In this document: positions 54,116 to 62,215 of the stretch, piece by piece
Layout: every line of letters begins with the position of its first letter
Numbering within the stretch: the first letter of the stretch is position 1
Position numbers and translations under genes: made by a program
NCBI RefSeq assembly: GCF_029603165.1
Contig: NZ_JAQSVC010000005.1
Coordinates: 62,001-126,000 of the forward strand
Direction: 5' to 3'
Source: Galbibacter pacificus
GTDB lineage: Bacteria; Bacteroidota; Bacteroidia; Flavobacteriales; Flavobacteriaceae
Length of the DNA stretch: 64,000 nucleotides
The notes under the pieces: generated by a model
What the model was told of the DNA's origin: nothing
The model's input: only the letters and a program-made list of their open reading frames with translations
The model's database searches: none

Positions 54116-55912
54116 TCAAACAGGCACATTTAAGGTAACCCGGGTACCTTCGCCTTGTGTTGAAGAAATAAACAAGCGTCCGTTTATATATTTTATACGT
54201 TCTTTCATAAATGTAAGTCCCATGCCGCCTTCGCCATTTTTCCGGGACTGGTTTTTTTTGGGATCGAACCCTTTTCCGTTGTCGTCAATGGTAATACTTA
54301 AAACTTCATTGCTATGGGAAATCGAAACAATGATGTGCGAAGACTCTGCATACTTTATGGCATTATTGACTGCTTCTTGCGTAATTCTGTATATGTTTAT
54401 TTCTGTAAGCGAATCTAACCGATCGTTAAAATTGGTTTTATTAAAAAGTACAATGTCTTTTCCCGTAAATTTGGAAAGCTCCAAGGTAAGTTTTGTAAGT
54501 GCCGAAACAATGCCGTGGTCTGTAAGTTCTGGCGGGGTAAGGTTAAAGGTGGCCGTCCGCACGCCTTTAATAATATTGCTTGTAAGTTCTTTTAGGTGAG
54601 AAATTTTTTCGGCCGTTTTTTCCCGGTTGGAAACATCTATACTTTCAATGTTGTATTTAAGTCCCGTAAGCATTTGCCCTATACCGTCGTGTATGTCTTT
54701 GGCAATTCTGTTCTGTTCTTGTTCCTGATTTTCAATAATTTTTGCTGACAGCTCTTTTTGTTGGTCCATTTCGGCCTGGAAGCGCTCTTTTGTAAGTTTT
54801 TCTATTTGAATTTGCGCCTTTTTGCGTTCCGTAATATCAAAACAAATTACAAGCAGTTCTTCTTTGTGGGTTACCGGGTGGTACGGAATTAACGACATTT
54901 CCAGCCATACAGATGCATTGCCGGCCGTAGTTCCCTTAATTTCCCCTTGCCAGCCCGTTTGTAGGTGGTCTTCAATAATTTTTTTTATTTGCTCTTGCTC
55001 ACTTACATGGGTTGAAATGACTTCGGCAAATTTTGTGTTTCCCGAAAAACTCCTGTAATTAAACAAACTGCTGAATTTATTTCCCAGTTCTATTAAATAA
55101 CCATCGGTAGAGATGCGGGCAAACAGTAGTGTTTGCTCCATAACAAGGCTCAAAGCCTTTAGTTGTTTAACAGACTCTTCCTTTGCCTGGCTTAATTTAT
55201 CGGCATTGTAGGCCATCTCCTTTGCTCTTTCTTCCGATAGCAATAAATTCTTTATGGTTTGCTTGGTACGTTTGGCTGCCGGCCAGAATATCAAGAGAAA
55301 TTCGGCTAGTAAAATTGCAAGGGTAATGATTAGCAGTACAAATTCTAGTTTCTGTAATTTTTCTACTTTTTGTGTGGCTTCACGGTCGTATTGGTTTACA
55401 ATGCGGTCCATGAGGGTCAAAAAATTTTTTTCGTGGAAAAGTATGCTGGAAATCTCACCGCTGATTTTTTCAGAAGAAAAACCGTTTTGTTTCGATTTTT
55501 GCAGGATATCGTTCGTGGCATTTTGTATTTCTATAAATGAAGGCTGAAGCTCGTTGAACATGCTTTTGATTACTTCCGAATTATTCCCTTCAAGCTGCAT
55601 AAGTCCGCTTCCATTTTGCAACGCCCTGTGTGAATTTACCCATAACCGAAGCGTGTTCTCCAGCGTGTCCAATTGTGTTTTGGAAATAGAATGGCTTAGC
55701 AGCAACACTTCCTTACTTAATTTCTGGCTTAGCATACGCTGCCTTCCCGCAATGTTTACAATCTTGGCATCGTCCCGCTGATCGCTTAAATATTTGCGTA
55801 CCAACAACTGACTGACAATAACCGACAAGGCAATGGCACTAAGTGCTATAATGTACAGTTTCCTTAAACGGTTAAAGGTATTCTGGTCGAGCGATGTGAC
55901 CTTTTTGTCCAT
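54116..55912 (-). CDS. NarX-like sensor histidine kinase
   Basis: 598 residues. Membrane helix 1 (about 16-36), a periplasmic PilJ-type four-helix domain (about 40-185) with NIAGRQRMLSQKLSKE, the equivalent of the nitrate-binding P-box of NarX, membrane helix 2 (about 190-213), a coiled linker, a PAS domain (about 255-360; ERLLFARISTDGYLIELGNKF), and a HisKA_3/HATPase module (QNRIAKDIHDGIGQMLTG with the phospho-histidine, then VNNAIKYAESS, DDNGKGFDP, GMGLTFMKERI). It should sense nitrate or nitrite and phosphorylate the regulator downstream. Confidence 0.93.
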   Translation of the reverse strand: MDKKVTSLDQNTFNRLRKLYIIALSAIALSVIVSQLLVRKYLSDQRDDAKIVNIAGRQRMLSQKLSKEVLLLSHSISKTQLDTLENTLRLWVNSHRALQNGSGLMQLEGNNSEVIKSMFNELQPSFIEIQNATNDILQKSKQNGFSSEKISGEISSILFHEKNFLTLMDRIVNQYDREATQKVEKLQKLEFVLLIITLAILLAEFLLIFWPAAKRTKQTIKNLLLSEERAKEMAYNADKLSQAKEESVKQLKALSLVMEQTLLFARISTDGYLIELGNKFSSLFNYRSFSGNTKFAEVISTHVSEQEQIKKIIEDHLQTGWQGEIKGTTAGNASVWLEMSLIPYHPVTHKEELLVICFDITERKKAQIQIEKLTKERFQAEMDQQKELSAKIIENQEQEQNRIAKDIHDGIGQMLTGLKYNIESIDVSNREKTAEKISHLKELTSNIIKGVRTATFNLTPPELTDHGIVSALTKLTLELSKFTGKDIVLFNKTNFNDRLDSLTEINIYRITQEAVNNAIKYAESSHIIVSISHSNEVLSITIDDNGKGFDPKKNQSRKNGEGGMGLTFMKERIKYINGRLFISSTQGEGTRVTLNVPV

Positions 55913-55965
55913 GATTGAATGTATAACTTATTTTGGAAGTCTTTCCTGTTTTATTAAGGTTCTTT

Positions 55966-56550
55966 TTAAGCCAGTGCTTTTTTAATAAGGGAAAAACTTT
56001 TTTCGTCCAAAGGTAGTTCTAAAGCAGCTTTGTGTCCTTTTTCCGACATTTTACCCCATGTTTTTTGAAGGATATCTACTACTTTTTCATCAGGATGTTT
56101 TTGTGCGAAATCTTCAAAATAATAATGAAGGAAAACCAAACAGACAACATCTTCCAAAGTTTGGGAATCGGGGTCTTTTTTTAGCATTTTCTTCCGTATT
56201 AAAAAAGAAACACGTTCAATAAACTCAACATTGTAACCAACTTCGGAAAGGATTTCGGAGGTCATGTCGGCATGCATCTTTTTAAGTTCTTCCCGCCATT
56301 TTAAATACCCAACGCGGTCCATGGGATACGAGGAGCGGTCTATTTTCCAACGGGCAATATGCTGTGCTCTTGCGGCAATTTGCAATTCTTCATTGGCTTG
56401 AGGATTAAAATCAAGCAATGCCTTGGTCATTCTTTGGGCATATAAAAGCTCTTTTGGATATTCCTTACCTTGATAGACCTCTTTGTTTGGGTCTTTTGCG
56501 TTTTCTTTGTCTATTTTTTCAATGGCTTGTTCAAAACTCGGTTGGCTCAT
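55966..56550 (-). CDS. DUF4202 protein
   Basis: 194 residues, no signal peptide or membrane segment, almost all helical. It matches the DUF4202 pattern: FEQAIEKIDKENAKDPN near the start, LQIAARAQHIARWKIDRSSYP, and LEDVVCLVFLHYYFEDFA. The invariant HIARW and the following His/Asp pairs recall HD-type metal sites, but the function is not known. It lies 11 bases after nirD, in the nirB operon, as it does in other nitrite reductase loci, so a role in that pathway or in siroheme enzyme handling is suggested. Confidence 0.85.
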   Translation of the reverse strand: MSQPSFEQAIEKIDKENAKDPNKEVYQGKEYPKELLYAQRMTKALLDFNPQANEELQIAARAQHIARWKIDRSSYPMDRVGYLKWREELKKMHADMTSEILSEVGYNVEFIERVSFLIRKKMLKKDPDSQTLEDVVCLVFLHYYFEDFAQKHPDEKVVDILQKTWGKMSEKGHKAALELPLDEKSFSLIKKALA

Positions 56551-56561
56551 AGCTTCATAAA

Positions 56562-56939
56562 TTAATCGGTGAAGCCAATATACACATTTTCGTTTTCAAT
56601 TTTAACAGGATAGGTTGCAATTTTATAATCGTCGCCATTAAGGTTTTCACCGTTTTCAAGCGAAAAAGTTTTTTTGTGTAGTGGGCAGGCTACCTTTGGT
56701 GTTCCGCTTAGGTCGCCTATCATTCCTCTGGAAAGTACCATTTCCATTTTGTGCGGACATACATTTTGGCAGGCGTACCATTTTGATTTTCTGGTGAAGT
56801 TGTATACTGCTATCTGTTTGGCCTTATATTTTATGCAGGCTCCACCGTTTTCGGGAAAATCATTAATTTTTCCCACATGAAACCAAGTCATTACTTTTGT
56901 TGATGCAACCGATTGATATTGTTGAAGTATTTGTTCCAT
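56562..56939 (-). CDS. nirD: Nitrite reductase (NAD(P)H) small subunit
   Basis: 125 residues. Rieske-like fold with both metal-binding pairs present: CQNVCPHKM (C-x-H) and VACPLHKKTFSLENG (C-x2-H). Many NirD proteins have lost these; here they look able to hold a [2Fe-2S] cluster. Subunit of the assimilatory nitrite reductase with NirB, encoded 115 bases upstream. Confidence 0.93.
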   Translation of the reverse strand: MEQILQQYQSVASTKVMTWFHVGKINDFPENGGACIKYKAKQIAVYNFTRKSKWYACQNVCPHKMEMVLSRGMIGDLSGTPKVACPLHKKTFSLENGENLNGDDYKIATYPVKIENENVYIGFTD

Positions 56940-57054
56940 TGTGTATAATTATTTTGAGAGCATTCGTTATTAAAAAAATAAGGTTCAGCGTTCAGTTGGC
57001 AGGTTTTACAACTGACACATCCTACCAACTGATATAGCTGACCACTGTATGTGT

Positions 57055-59565
57055 TTATCTCCAGGCCTTTGGCATTTTCTGTTCCCTTAACGGCACGTAT
57101 TCTATGTTGTTATCGGTATCGTTGGAATTTACAAAATGTTTAAAGCGCTTCATCATTTCCGGATCTTCAATGGCCTGTTTCCATTCGCACTCGTATTGGT
57201 TTACCAAACCCTGCATTTCTTTTTCAAGTTCTTCGGCAATGCCCAGGCAATCTTCAATAACAACTTTTTTTAAGTATTCAATCCCGCCATCCAATTTTTC
57301 CAGCCATGGCGCGGTTCGGGTAAGGGGTGCCGCAGTGCGGATGTAAAACATTAAAAACCGATCAAGGTATTTTATACAGGTTTCGTCGTCCAGTTGCTCG
57401 GCCAGTAGAATGGCATGTTTGGGCGTGGCACCCCCGTTACCGCATACATATAGGTTCCAGCCACCTTCTACGGCAATTAAGCCAAAATCTTTTCCGCGGG
57501 CTTCGGCACATTCCCTGATGCAGCCAGAAACGCCGCCTTTTAATTTATGCGGAGAACGTAGGCCCCTATACCTATTTTCAATTTCTATGGCAAAAGAAAC
57601 GCTTTCGTGCATTCCATACCGGCACCATGTGGAGCCAACACAACTTTTTACGGTCCGAAGAGATTTTCCATAGGCATGGCCGCTTTCGAACCCGGCATCG
57701 ATGAGTTCTTTCCAAATAAGGGGAAGTTCGTGTAGTTCTGCGCCAAAAAGGTCAATGCGCTGTCCGCCCGTAATTTTTGTGTACAGATCGTATTTTTTGG
57801 CAACGCTCCCGAGCACCATTAACTTTTCGGGGGTTATTTCCCCACCGGGAACACGGGGTACAATAGAATAAGTGCCATTTCGTTGAATGTTTGCCAGAAA
57901 ACGGTCGTTAGAATCTTGAATGGTAATCTGTCTATTGGCGGTTTCCATATAGATACTTGCAAAAAGCGAAGCCAGTGCAGGCTTGCAAGTTTCGCAGCCA
58001 TTACCTTTGCCAAAGAGGTTTAGGGCTTCGTTAAAAGTTGTTATTTTGTTTATTTTTATTAAATCGTACAGTTCCTGTCGGTTATAGCTAAAATGCTCGC
58101 ACAAGGTTTCCTTTACTTCTTTCCCCAATGCTTTTAAAGATTCGTTTACCAAATCTACAACCATGGGTTTACACCCGCCACATCCAGTGGTAGCCTTAGT
58201 GTTTTTAACAACATCTGAGACAGAGCAGCAAGTTTCGTCTTGTATCATCCCGCAAATGGCCCCTTTAGAAACACTTTCGCAAGAACATATTTGTGCCGAA
58301 TCTGGAAAATCCATAACACTTCCCACGGAAGAAGCTTCGCCGCCCCTTGCGCCAAGGATTAAATCTTCAGGATTTTCGGGTAGCTTCATTGCATTGATAT
58401 ACAGTTGAAAGAGCGTGTTGTAATCTGAAGCATCTCCCACTAAAATTCCGCCGAGAAGTTTTTTTCCATCTTTGGTAACATTAATGCGTTTGTAAATTCC
58501 TTTGTGTTTGTTTTCAAAAGAAATTACCGCGACTTCATCATTTTCAATAAAGGGATCGCCAAAACTGGCAACTTCGGTTCCAATAAGCTTTAATTGCGTA
58601 GACATGTCTATAGACGGGGCCATGGTTAGGTCTCCACCTGTAATTTGCTCGACGGCCACATTTGCCATATCGTAACCCGGTGCAACCAACCCATATATTC
58701 CGTCATTGTACAGGGCAACTTCGCCAATTGCATAAATATCTTTTTCAGAGGTTTGCATTTTATTGTTTACCCAAATACCACCACGTTCGCCAATTTTAAT
58801 TCCAGAGTTTCTTGCCAGCTCATCCCGCGGGCGGATGCCGGCCGAGATAATGAGCATATCTACTTTTAAGGAAGAATTATCATTAAAAGCCATGCTTTCA
58901 ATGCCATTTTCACCAAGGATTTCACTGGTTGCTTTCTCCAAGTGGACTTGTATGTTCATGGCTTCAACTTTTTGTTTGAGCAGGTTGCTGGCTGGAAGGT
59001 CGAGCTGCCTTGGCATTAGCCGGGGCGCAAACTCTATTACATGTGTGTTCATGCCCAGTTCTTTTGCGGCGTTGGCAGCTTCTAGCCCCAATAAACCACC
59101 GCCAAGCACGGCCGCTTCTATTTTTCCTTCAGATTTTAATTTAGAGGCATAGCTCTTCATGGCATCCAGGTCTTCAAGGGTACGGTACACAAAAACACCC
59201 TTTTTTTCTACGCCTTTAATTGGTGGGATGAAGGGTGAGGAGCCCGTAACGATAACTAAATAGTCGTATGTAAAGCTTTCGTTTTTATAGGTTTTTATTT
59301 CTTTTTTTGAAGGGTCTATAGACGAAATCAATGAAGAAGTATGCAGTTTTATATTGTTTTCCAAATACCATTTTGAAGGTGCCAGTAAAAGTTCGTTGGC
59401 AGATTTATCGCCAAAATATTCACTTAAATGAACACGGTCGTAAGCAGGCCTGGGTTCTTCGCCAAATACTTCAATTGAAAAATCCGTGCTATTGGCTTTA
59501 TTTACCAGTTTTTCGCAAAACTTATAGCCAACCATTCCATTTCCGATAACAATGACTTTCTTCAT
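57055..59565 (-). CDS. nirB: Nitrite reductase (NAD(P)H) large subunit
   Basis: 836 residues. FAD/NAD domain (about 1-310; VIGNGMVGYKFCEKL, AAVLGGGLLGLEAANAA), a BFD-like [2Fe-2S] domain (about 418-470; CSCESVSKGAICGMI, TTGCGGCKPMV), a second short Cys motif (GNGCETCKP), the NIR/SIR ferredoxin-like half (GGEITPEKLMVLGSVAKKYD) and the siroheme-[4Fe-4S] domain with CVGSTWCRYGMHESV and GGVSGCIRECAEARGKDFG. It reduces nitrite to ammonia with NAD(P)H in the cytosol. First gene of the unit nirB-nirD-DUF4202-sensor-regulator. Confidence 0.97.
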   Translation of the reverse strand: MKKVIVIGNGMVGYKFCEKLVNKANSTDFSIEVFGEEPRPAYDRVHLSEYFGDKSANELLLAPSKWYLENNIKLHTSSLISSIDPSKKEIKTYKNESFTYDYLVIVTGSSPFIPPIKGVEKKGVFVYRTLEDLDAMKSYASKLKSEGKIEAAVLGGGLLGLEAANAAKELGMNTHVIEFAPRLMPRQLDLPASNLLKQKVEAMNIQVHLEKATSEILGENGIESMAFNDNSSLKVDMLIISAGIRPRDELARNSGIKIGERGGIWVNNKMQTSEKDIYAIGEVALYNDGIYGLVAPGYDMANVAVEQITGGDLTMAPSIDMSTQLKLIGTEVASFGDPFIENDEVAVISFENKHKGIYKRINVTKDGKKLLGGILVGDASDYNTLFQLYINAMKLPENPEDLILGARGGEASSVGSVMDFPDSAQICSCESVSKGAICGMIQDETCCSVSDVVKNTKATTGCGGCKPMVVDLVNESLKALGKEVKETLCEHFSYNRQELYDLIKINKITTFNEALNLFGKGNGCETCKPALASLFASIYMETANRQITIQDSNDRFLANIQRNGTYSIVPRVPGGEITPEKLMVLGSVAKKYDLYTKITGGQRIDLFGAELHELPLIWKELIDAGFESGHAYGKSLRTVKSCVGSTWCRYGMHESVSFAIEIENRYRGLRSPHKLKGGVSGCIRECAEARGKDFGLIAVEGGWNLYVCGNGGATPKHAILLAEQLDDETCIKYLDRFLMFYIRTAAPLTRTAPWLEKLDGGIEYLKKVVIEDCLGIAEELEKEMQGLVNQYECEWKQAIEDPEMMKRFKHFVNSNDTDNNIEYVPLREQKMPKAWR

Positions 59566-59590
59566 AACTACGTAAATCTGAATTCAAATA

Positions 59591-59648
59591 TAAGTAAAAA
59601 TACTTAATTTAAAATACGTATAATACTTAATTATGATATGGATACTTA
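59591..59648. promoter_or_regulatory. Cluster of TAAGTA/TACTTA half-sites before nirB
   Basis: Five half-sites in 58 bases: TAAGTA (59591-59596), TACTTA (59601-59606), TACGTA (59615-59620), TACTTA (59624-59629) and TACTTA (59643-59648). The first two form a perfect inverted repeat with 4 bases between. The arrangement TACGTA..TACTTA also occurs before narK in the same sense relative to the gene. Confidence 0.55.
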
Positions 59649-59732
59649 TTTTTATGGAATTGTAAATTTGAAGTTGGTTTATTTTTTAAATGGATAATTT
59701 TAAGCGGTTTAATGATGCATATGCATAAAAAG

Positions 59733-59769
59733 AAAATCCGTAAGCATTATAAAAACGCCTACGGATTTT
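59733..59769 (-). terminator. Terminator after the barrel gene
   Basis: AAAATCCGT (59733-59741) pairs with ACGGATTTT (59761-59769); on the minus strand a T-run follows. It lies 41 bases after the stop of the minus-strand gene at 59810. Confidence 0.75.
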
Positions 59770-59809
59770 TGGGTTTGGGTTTACCTATTACTATTTTATG
59801 GTTGTTCTT

Positions 59810-60397
59810 TTAGAACATGTATCCTAATCCTGCAGAAAATACGGAGTTGTGGATATCGCTATCTTCAACAATCTCTGTTAGCCCGTATGAATATCTGGCT
59901 TGAAGGAAGAATCCGTTTTCAAATTTATATTCTGCACCACCCGTTAATTGAAAATCAACATCATTAATGGCGTCTGTATCAAAATCGCCTGCGTCTTCAG
60001 TGGGTTCAAAATCAATTTCCTCGTTTACTTTAAACCCAACTTGTGGACCTGCGTGCAGGTTAAAGCCATCTGCTAGATATAGCTTTGCTAAAAGTGGTAC
60101 CTGAATGTAATCTACCTGAAATTCGCCATCGGGCTCGTCTTCCCGGTCGTTTATTTCAAAACCTTGACCAGAATAGAAAACCTCCGGTTGAACAGAAAAA
60201 CGCTCGCTTAATGGCGCTTCTGCCACCAAACCGGCATAAAAGTTTGTCCTTGAATCCGGACTGTCAATATCGTCTCCGGTAACACTGGAAAAGTTTACAC
60301 CTCCACGTGCCCCAATCTGGAACTCGCTGGACCACGATTGTGCACTTGCAATACTACCTATTAGTAAGGCTGCTATAATTAAAACTTGCTTTTTCAT
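59810..60397 (-). CDS. PorT-family outer membrane beta-barrel protein
   Basis: 195 residues from the ATG at 60397, which begins a clean signal peptide (MKKQVLIIAALLIGSIASAQ). An upstream in-frame start would add nine residues and is less likely. The rest is the barrel of the PorT/OMP_b-brl_2 type: FQIGARGGVNFSSVTGD, FYAGLVAEAPLSERFSVQPEVFYSGQG, VPLLAKLYLADGFNLHAGPQVGF, and a C-terminal Phe (SAGLGYMF). Long acidic loops (DDREDEPDGE-like, FEPTEDAGDFDTD). Function unknown. Confidence 0.85.
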   Translation of the reverse strand: MKKQVLIIAALLIGSIASAQSWSSEFQIGARGGVNFSSVTGDDIDSPDSRTNFYAGLVAEAPLSERFSVQPEVFYSGQGFEINDREDEPDGEFQVDYIQVPLLAKLYLADGFNLHAGPQVGFKVNEEIDFEPTEDAGDFDTDAINDVDFQLTGGAEYKFENGFFLQARYSYGLTEIVEDSDIHNSVFSAGLGYMF

Positions 60398-60695
60398 AAT
60401 TGTCTTTTGTTTGTTATTAATCAAATTTGTTAATCCAAAATTAGGAGGCAGGGAAATACAAAAGCGTTAATTGAATTATAAGTTAATTGTAAGAATAACT
60501 TAAAAACCATGTAGAATATATTCTTTTTTATACGGTCTTATTGCTGATGGGATATTCCTATATATTTAATTACAGCCATTTTGAGTATTGTTTTTCGTTT
60601 CAATTATAATAGCAAATGCATAAAAAGGTGTTATAAATTCTTTAACTTTTTAAATTTTATATCTTTACCAACCTTAACAAAATAGATGCTTTTAA

Positions 60696-61415
60696 ATGAA
60701 AAATTATCTTCTTGTACTTGTAATTGTAATCATTTCTTGTAAAAACGAACCAAAACAAACTAACAAAGCTGCGGAACCGGCTATAAAGAAAGACAGTATA
60801 GTTACGGTTGACAGTACACTGTTAAAAGAAGAAAAAAAGGTTGAAATGCCCGCTCTTGATAGTGTAAAGGACACTGCTTTTGTACGCTTGGCAGATTATA
60901 GCGACGATTTTGTTTATGAGATGAAATATGCCACAACCGATAATTTTTTAAAAGCACAGGTGTACGATTGTGGCGAATGCTATGTACGGGCAATTACGGC
61001 AAGGGCACTTTTAAAGGCAAATAAAGCTTTTATGGAAAAGGGTTACCGCATTAAATTTTTTGATTGTTACCGCCCGCACGATGTACAAAAAAAGATGTGG
61101 AAAATAGTACCCAATGCAACCTATGTTGCAGATCCGGCCAAAGGCTCCATACACAACAAAGGAGGAGCCGTGGACATAACACTTACCGATTTGGAAGGCA
61201 AAGAACTGGACATGGGTACACCTTTTGATTTCTTTGGGAGAAAGGCCAGGCATGCCTATCAAAACCTTCCAGAAGAAGTGCTTGACAATAGAAAACTATT
61301 GAAAAGCACCATGGAATCCTTTGGTTTTGGTGCCATTACTTCAGAATGGTGGCATTACAATTACAAGCCCACTTTAAACTATAAAATTGCAAATTTTACA
61401 TGGGATTGTAAATAA
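60696..61415 (+). CDS. D-alanyl-D-alanine dipeptidase (VanX type) lipoprotein
   Basis: 239 residues. Lipobox at about Cys15 (LVIVIISCKNE), a Lys/Glu linker, then the M15D domain (about 62-238): VRLADYSDDFVYEMKYATTDNF, the conserved Arg in FDCYRPHDVQKKMW, zinc ligands in SIHNKGGAVDITL (SxHxxGxAxD) and the catalytic/ligand region SEWWHYNYK. It cleaves the D-Ala-D-Ala dipeptide. As a lipoprotein it probably recycles cell-wall peptides rather than giving vancomycin resistance; no vanH/vanA genes are nearby. Its stop lies 3 bases from that of the convergent regulator gene. Confidence 0.92.
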   Translation: MKNYLLVLVIVIISCKNEPKQTNKAAEPAIKKDSIVTVDSTLLKEEKKVEMPALDSVKDTAFVRLADYSDDFVYEMKYATTDNFLKAQVYDCGECYVRAITARALLKANKAFMEKGYRIKFFDCYRPHDVQKKMWKIVPNATYVADPAKGSIHNKGGAVDITLTDLEGKELDMGTPFDFFGRKARHAYQNLPEEVLDNRKLLKSTMESFGFGAITSEWWHYNYKPTLNYKIANFTWDCK

Positions 61416-61418
61416 TAC

Positions 61419-62123
61419 TTATAAAATTTCAAAATTATAACCCGACTCTAAAAGCTTTTTGTAGTTTTCGTGGTCGAACCTATAGTAATAGGCCCCTCTT
61501 TTGGAAGAACTCTTATCTTTTTCGTCCAGTTTTTTCAACACCTTGAACGAAAGCACTTTCTTTCTAAAGTTGCCTGGGTCTAGATTACGCTGAAAAATGG
61601 CTTCGTATAAACTTTGTAACTGCGGAATGGTAAACTTTTCGGGCAACAGTTCGAAACCAATGGGCTGGTGTTTTGCTTTTCGGCGTAGCTTGGCCAAGGC
61701 ATCTATTACCATTTGGTCATGGTCCAAAACCAAATCGGGCAATTCGTCGAGTTTGTACCAATATGCTCCGTGTTTTTCGGTAAGTTCCCTATCGTATTCA
61801 TCAATTCTTATTAAGGCAAATTGTGCAACCGAAATACAGCGGGCCCCATCGTCTCGGTCTGCCTTGCCATAGGTTAGCGATTGCTCGAAAAAAACATTGT
61901 CTAAACCGGTAATCTCTTTTAATACCCTTCGAGCGGCATTATCTACATCTTCGTTAATTTGGACAAAGCTTCCAATGAGCGACCATGCTCCTTTTTTGGG
62001 AGCTACACGTCTTTTAAATATAAGGAGTTTTAATTCTCCATCGTCAAAACCAAAAACAATGCAGTCGGTCGCAACGTGCATTTTTGATTCATCTTTATAA
62101 TATTCTTCTGCGCTTGAAATCAT
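61419..62123 (-). CDS. Nudix-fold transcriptional regulator (NrtR/AraR-like)
   Basis: 234 residues. N-terminal Nudix domain (about 15-150; VFGFDDGELKLLIFKRR, WSLIGSFVQINEDV) in which the Nudix box is broken: the REUxEE Glu residues are replaced (RRVLKEI), so hydrolysis is unlikely. The C-terminal winged helix (about 160-230; LPEKFTIPQLQSLYEAIF, NFRKKVLSFKVLKKLDEK, RGAYYYRFD) is that of NrtR/AraR regulators. In Bacteroides AraR controls arabinose genes from this fold. Here it is divergent from galK-galT, with a perfect inverted repeat between, so it is likely a galactose-gene repressor. Confidence 0.88.
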   Translation of the reverse strand: MISSAEEYYKDESKMHVATDCIVFGFDDGELKLLIFKRRVAPKKGAWSLIGSFVQINEDVDNAARRVLKEITGLDNVFFEQSLTYGKADRDDGARCISVAQFALIRIDEYDRELTEKHGAYWYKLDELPDLVLDHDQMVIDALAKLRRKAKHQPIGFELLPEKFTIPQLQSLYEAIFQRNLDPGNFRKKVLSFKVLKKLDEKDKSSSKRGAYYYRFDHENYKKLLESGYNFEIL

Positions 62124-62161
62124 TGATGATTATAATTTATTTGAAAATATTTTAAAATTAC

Positions 62162-62186
62162 AATAAAAGTATATATCACTTTTATT
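62162..62186. promoter_or_regulatory. Operator-like inverted repeat between the Nudix regulator and galK
   Basis: AATAAAAGT (62162-62170), 7-base centre, ACTTTTATT (62178-62186): perfect 9-base arms. A TAnnTTTG element (TATATTTG, 62186-62193) begins at its right edge, so a bound regulator would block the galK promoter. Confidence 0.65.
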
Positions 62187-62215
62187 ATATTTGCTTCACG
62201 TAAAATTAGCAAGAT

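Noticed and set aside
60696-61415. Vancomycin resistance gene (vanX)
   Set aside because: The family is right, but the protein is a lipoprotein and no vanH, vanA or VanRS genes lie beside it; a cell-wall recycling role is more likely.
61419-62123. Active Nudix hydrolase
   Set aside because: The Nudix box lacks the needed glutamates, and a winged-helix domain is attached, as in Nudix-fold regulators.
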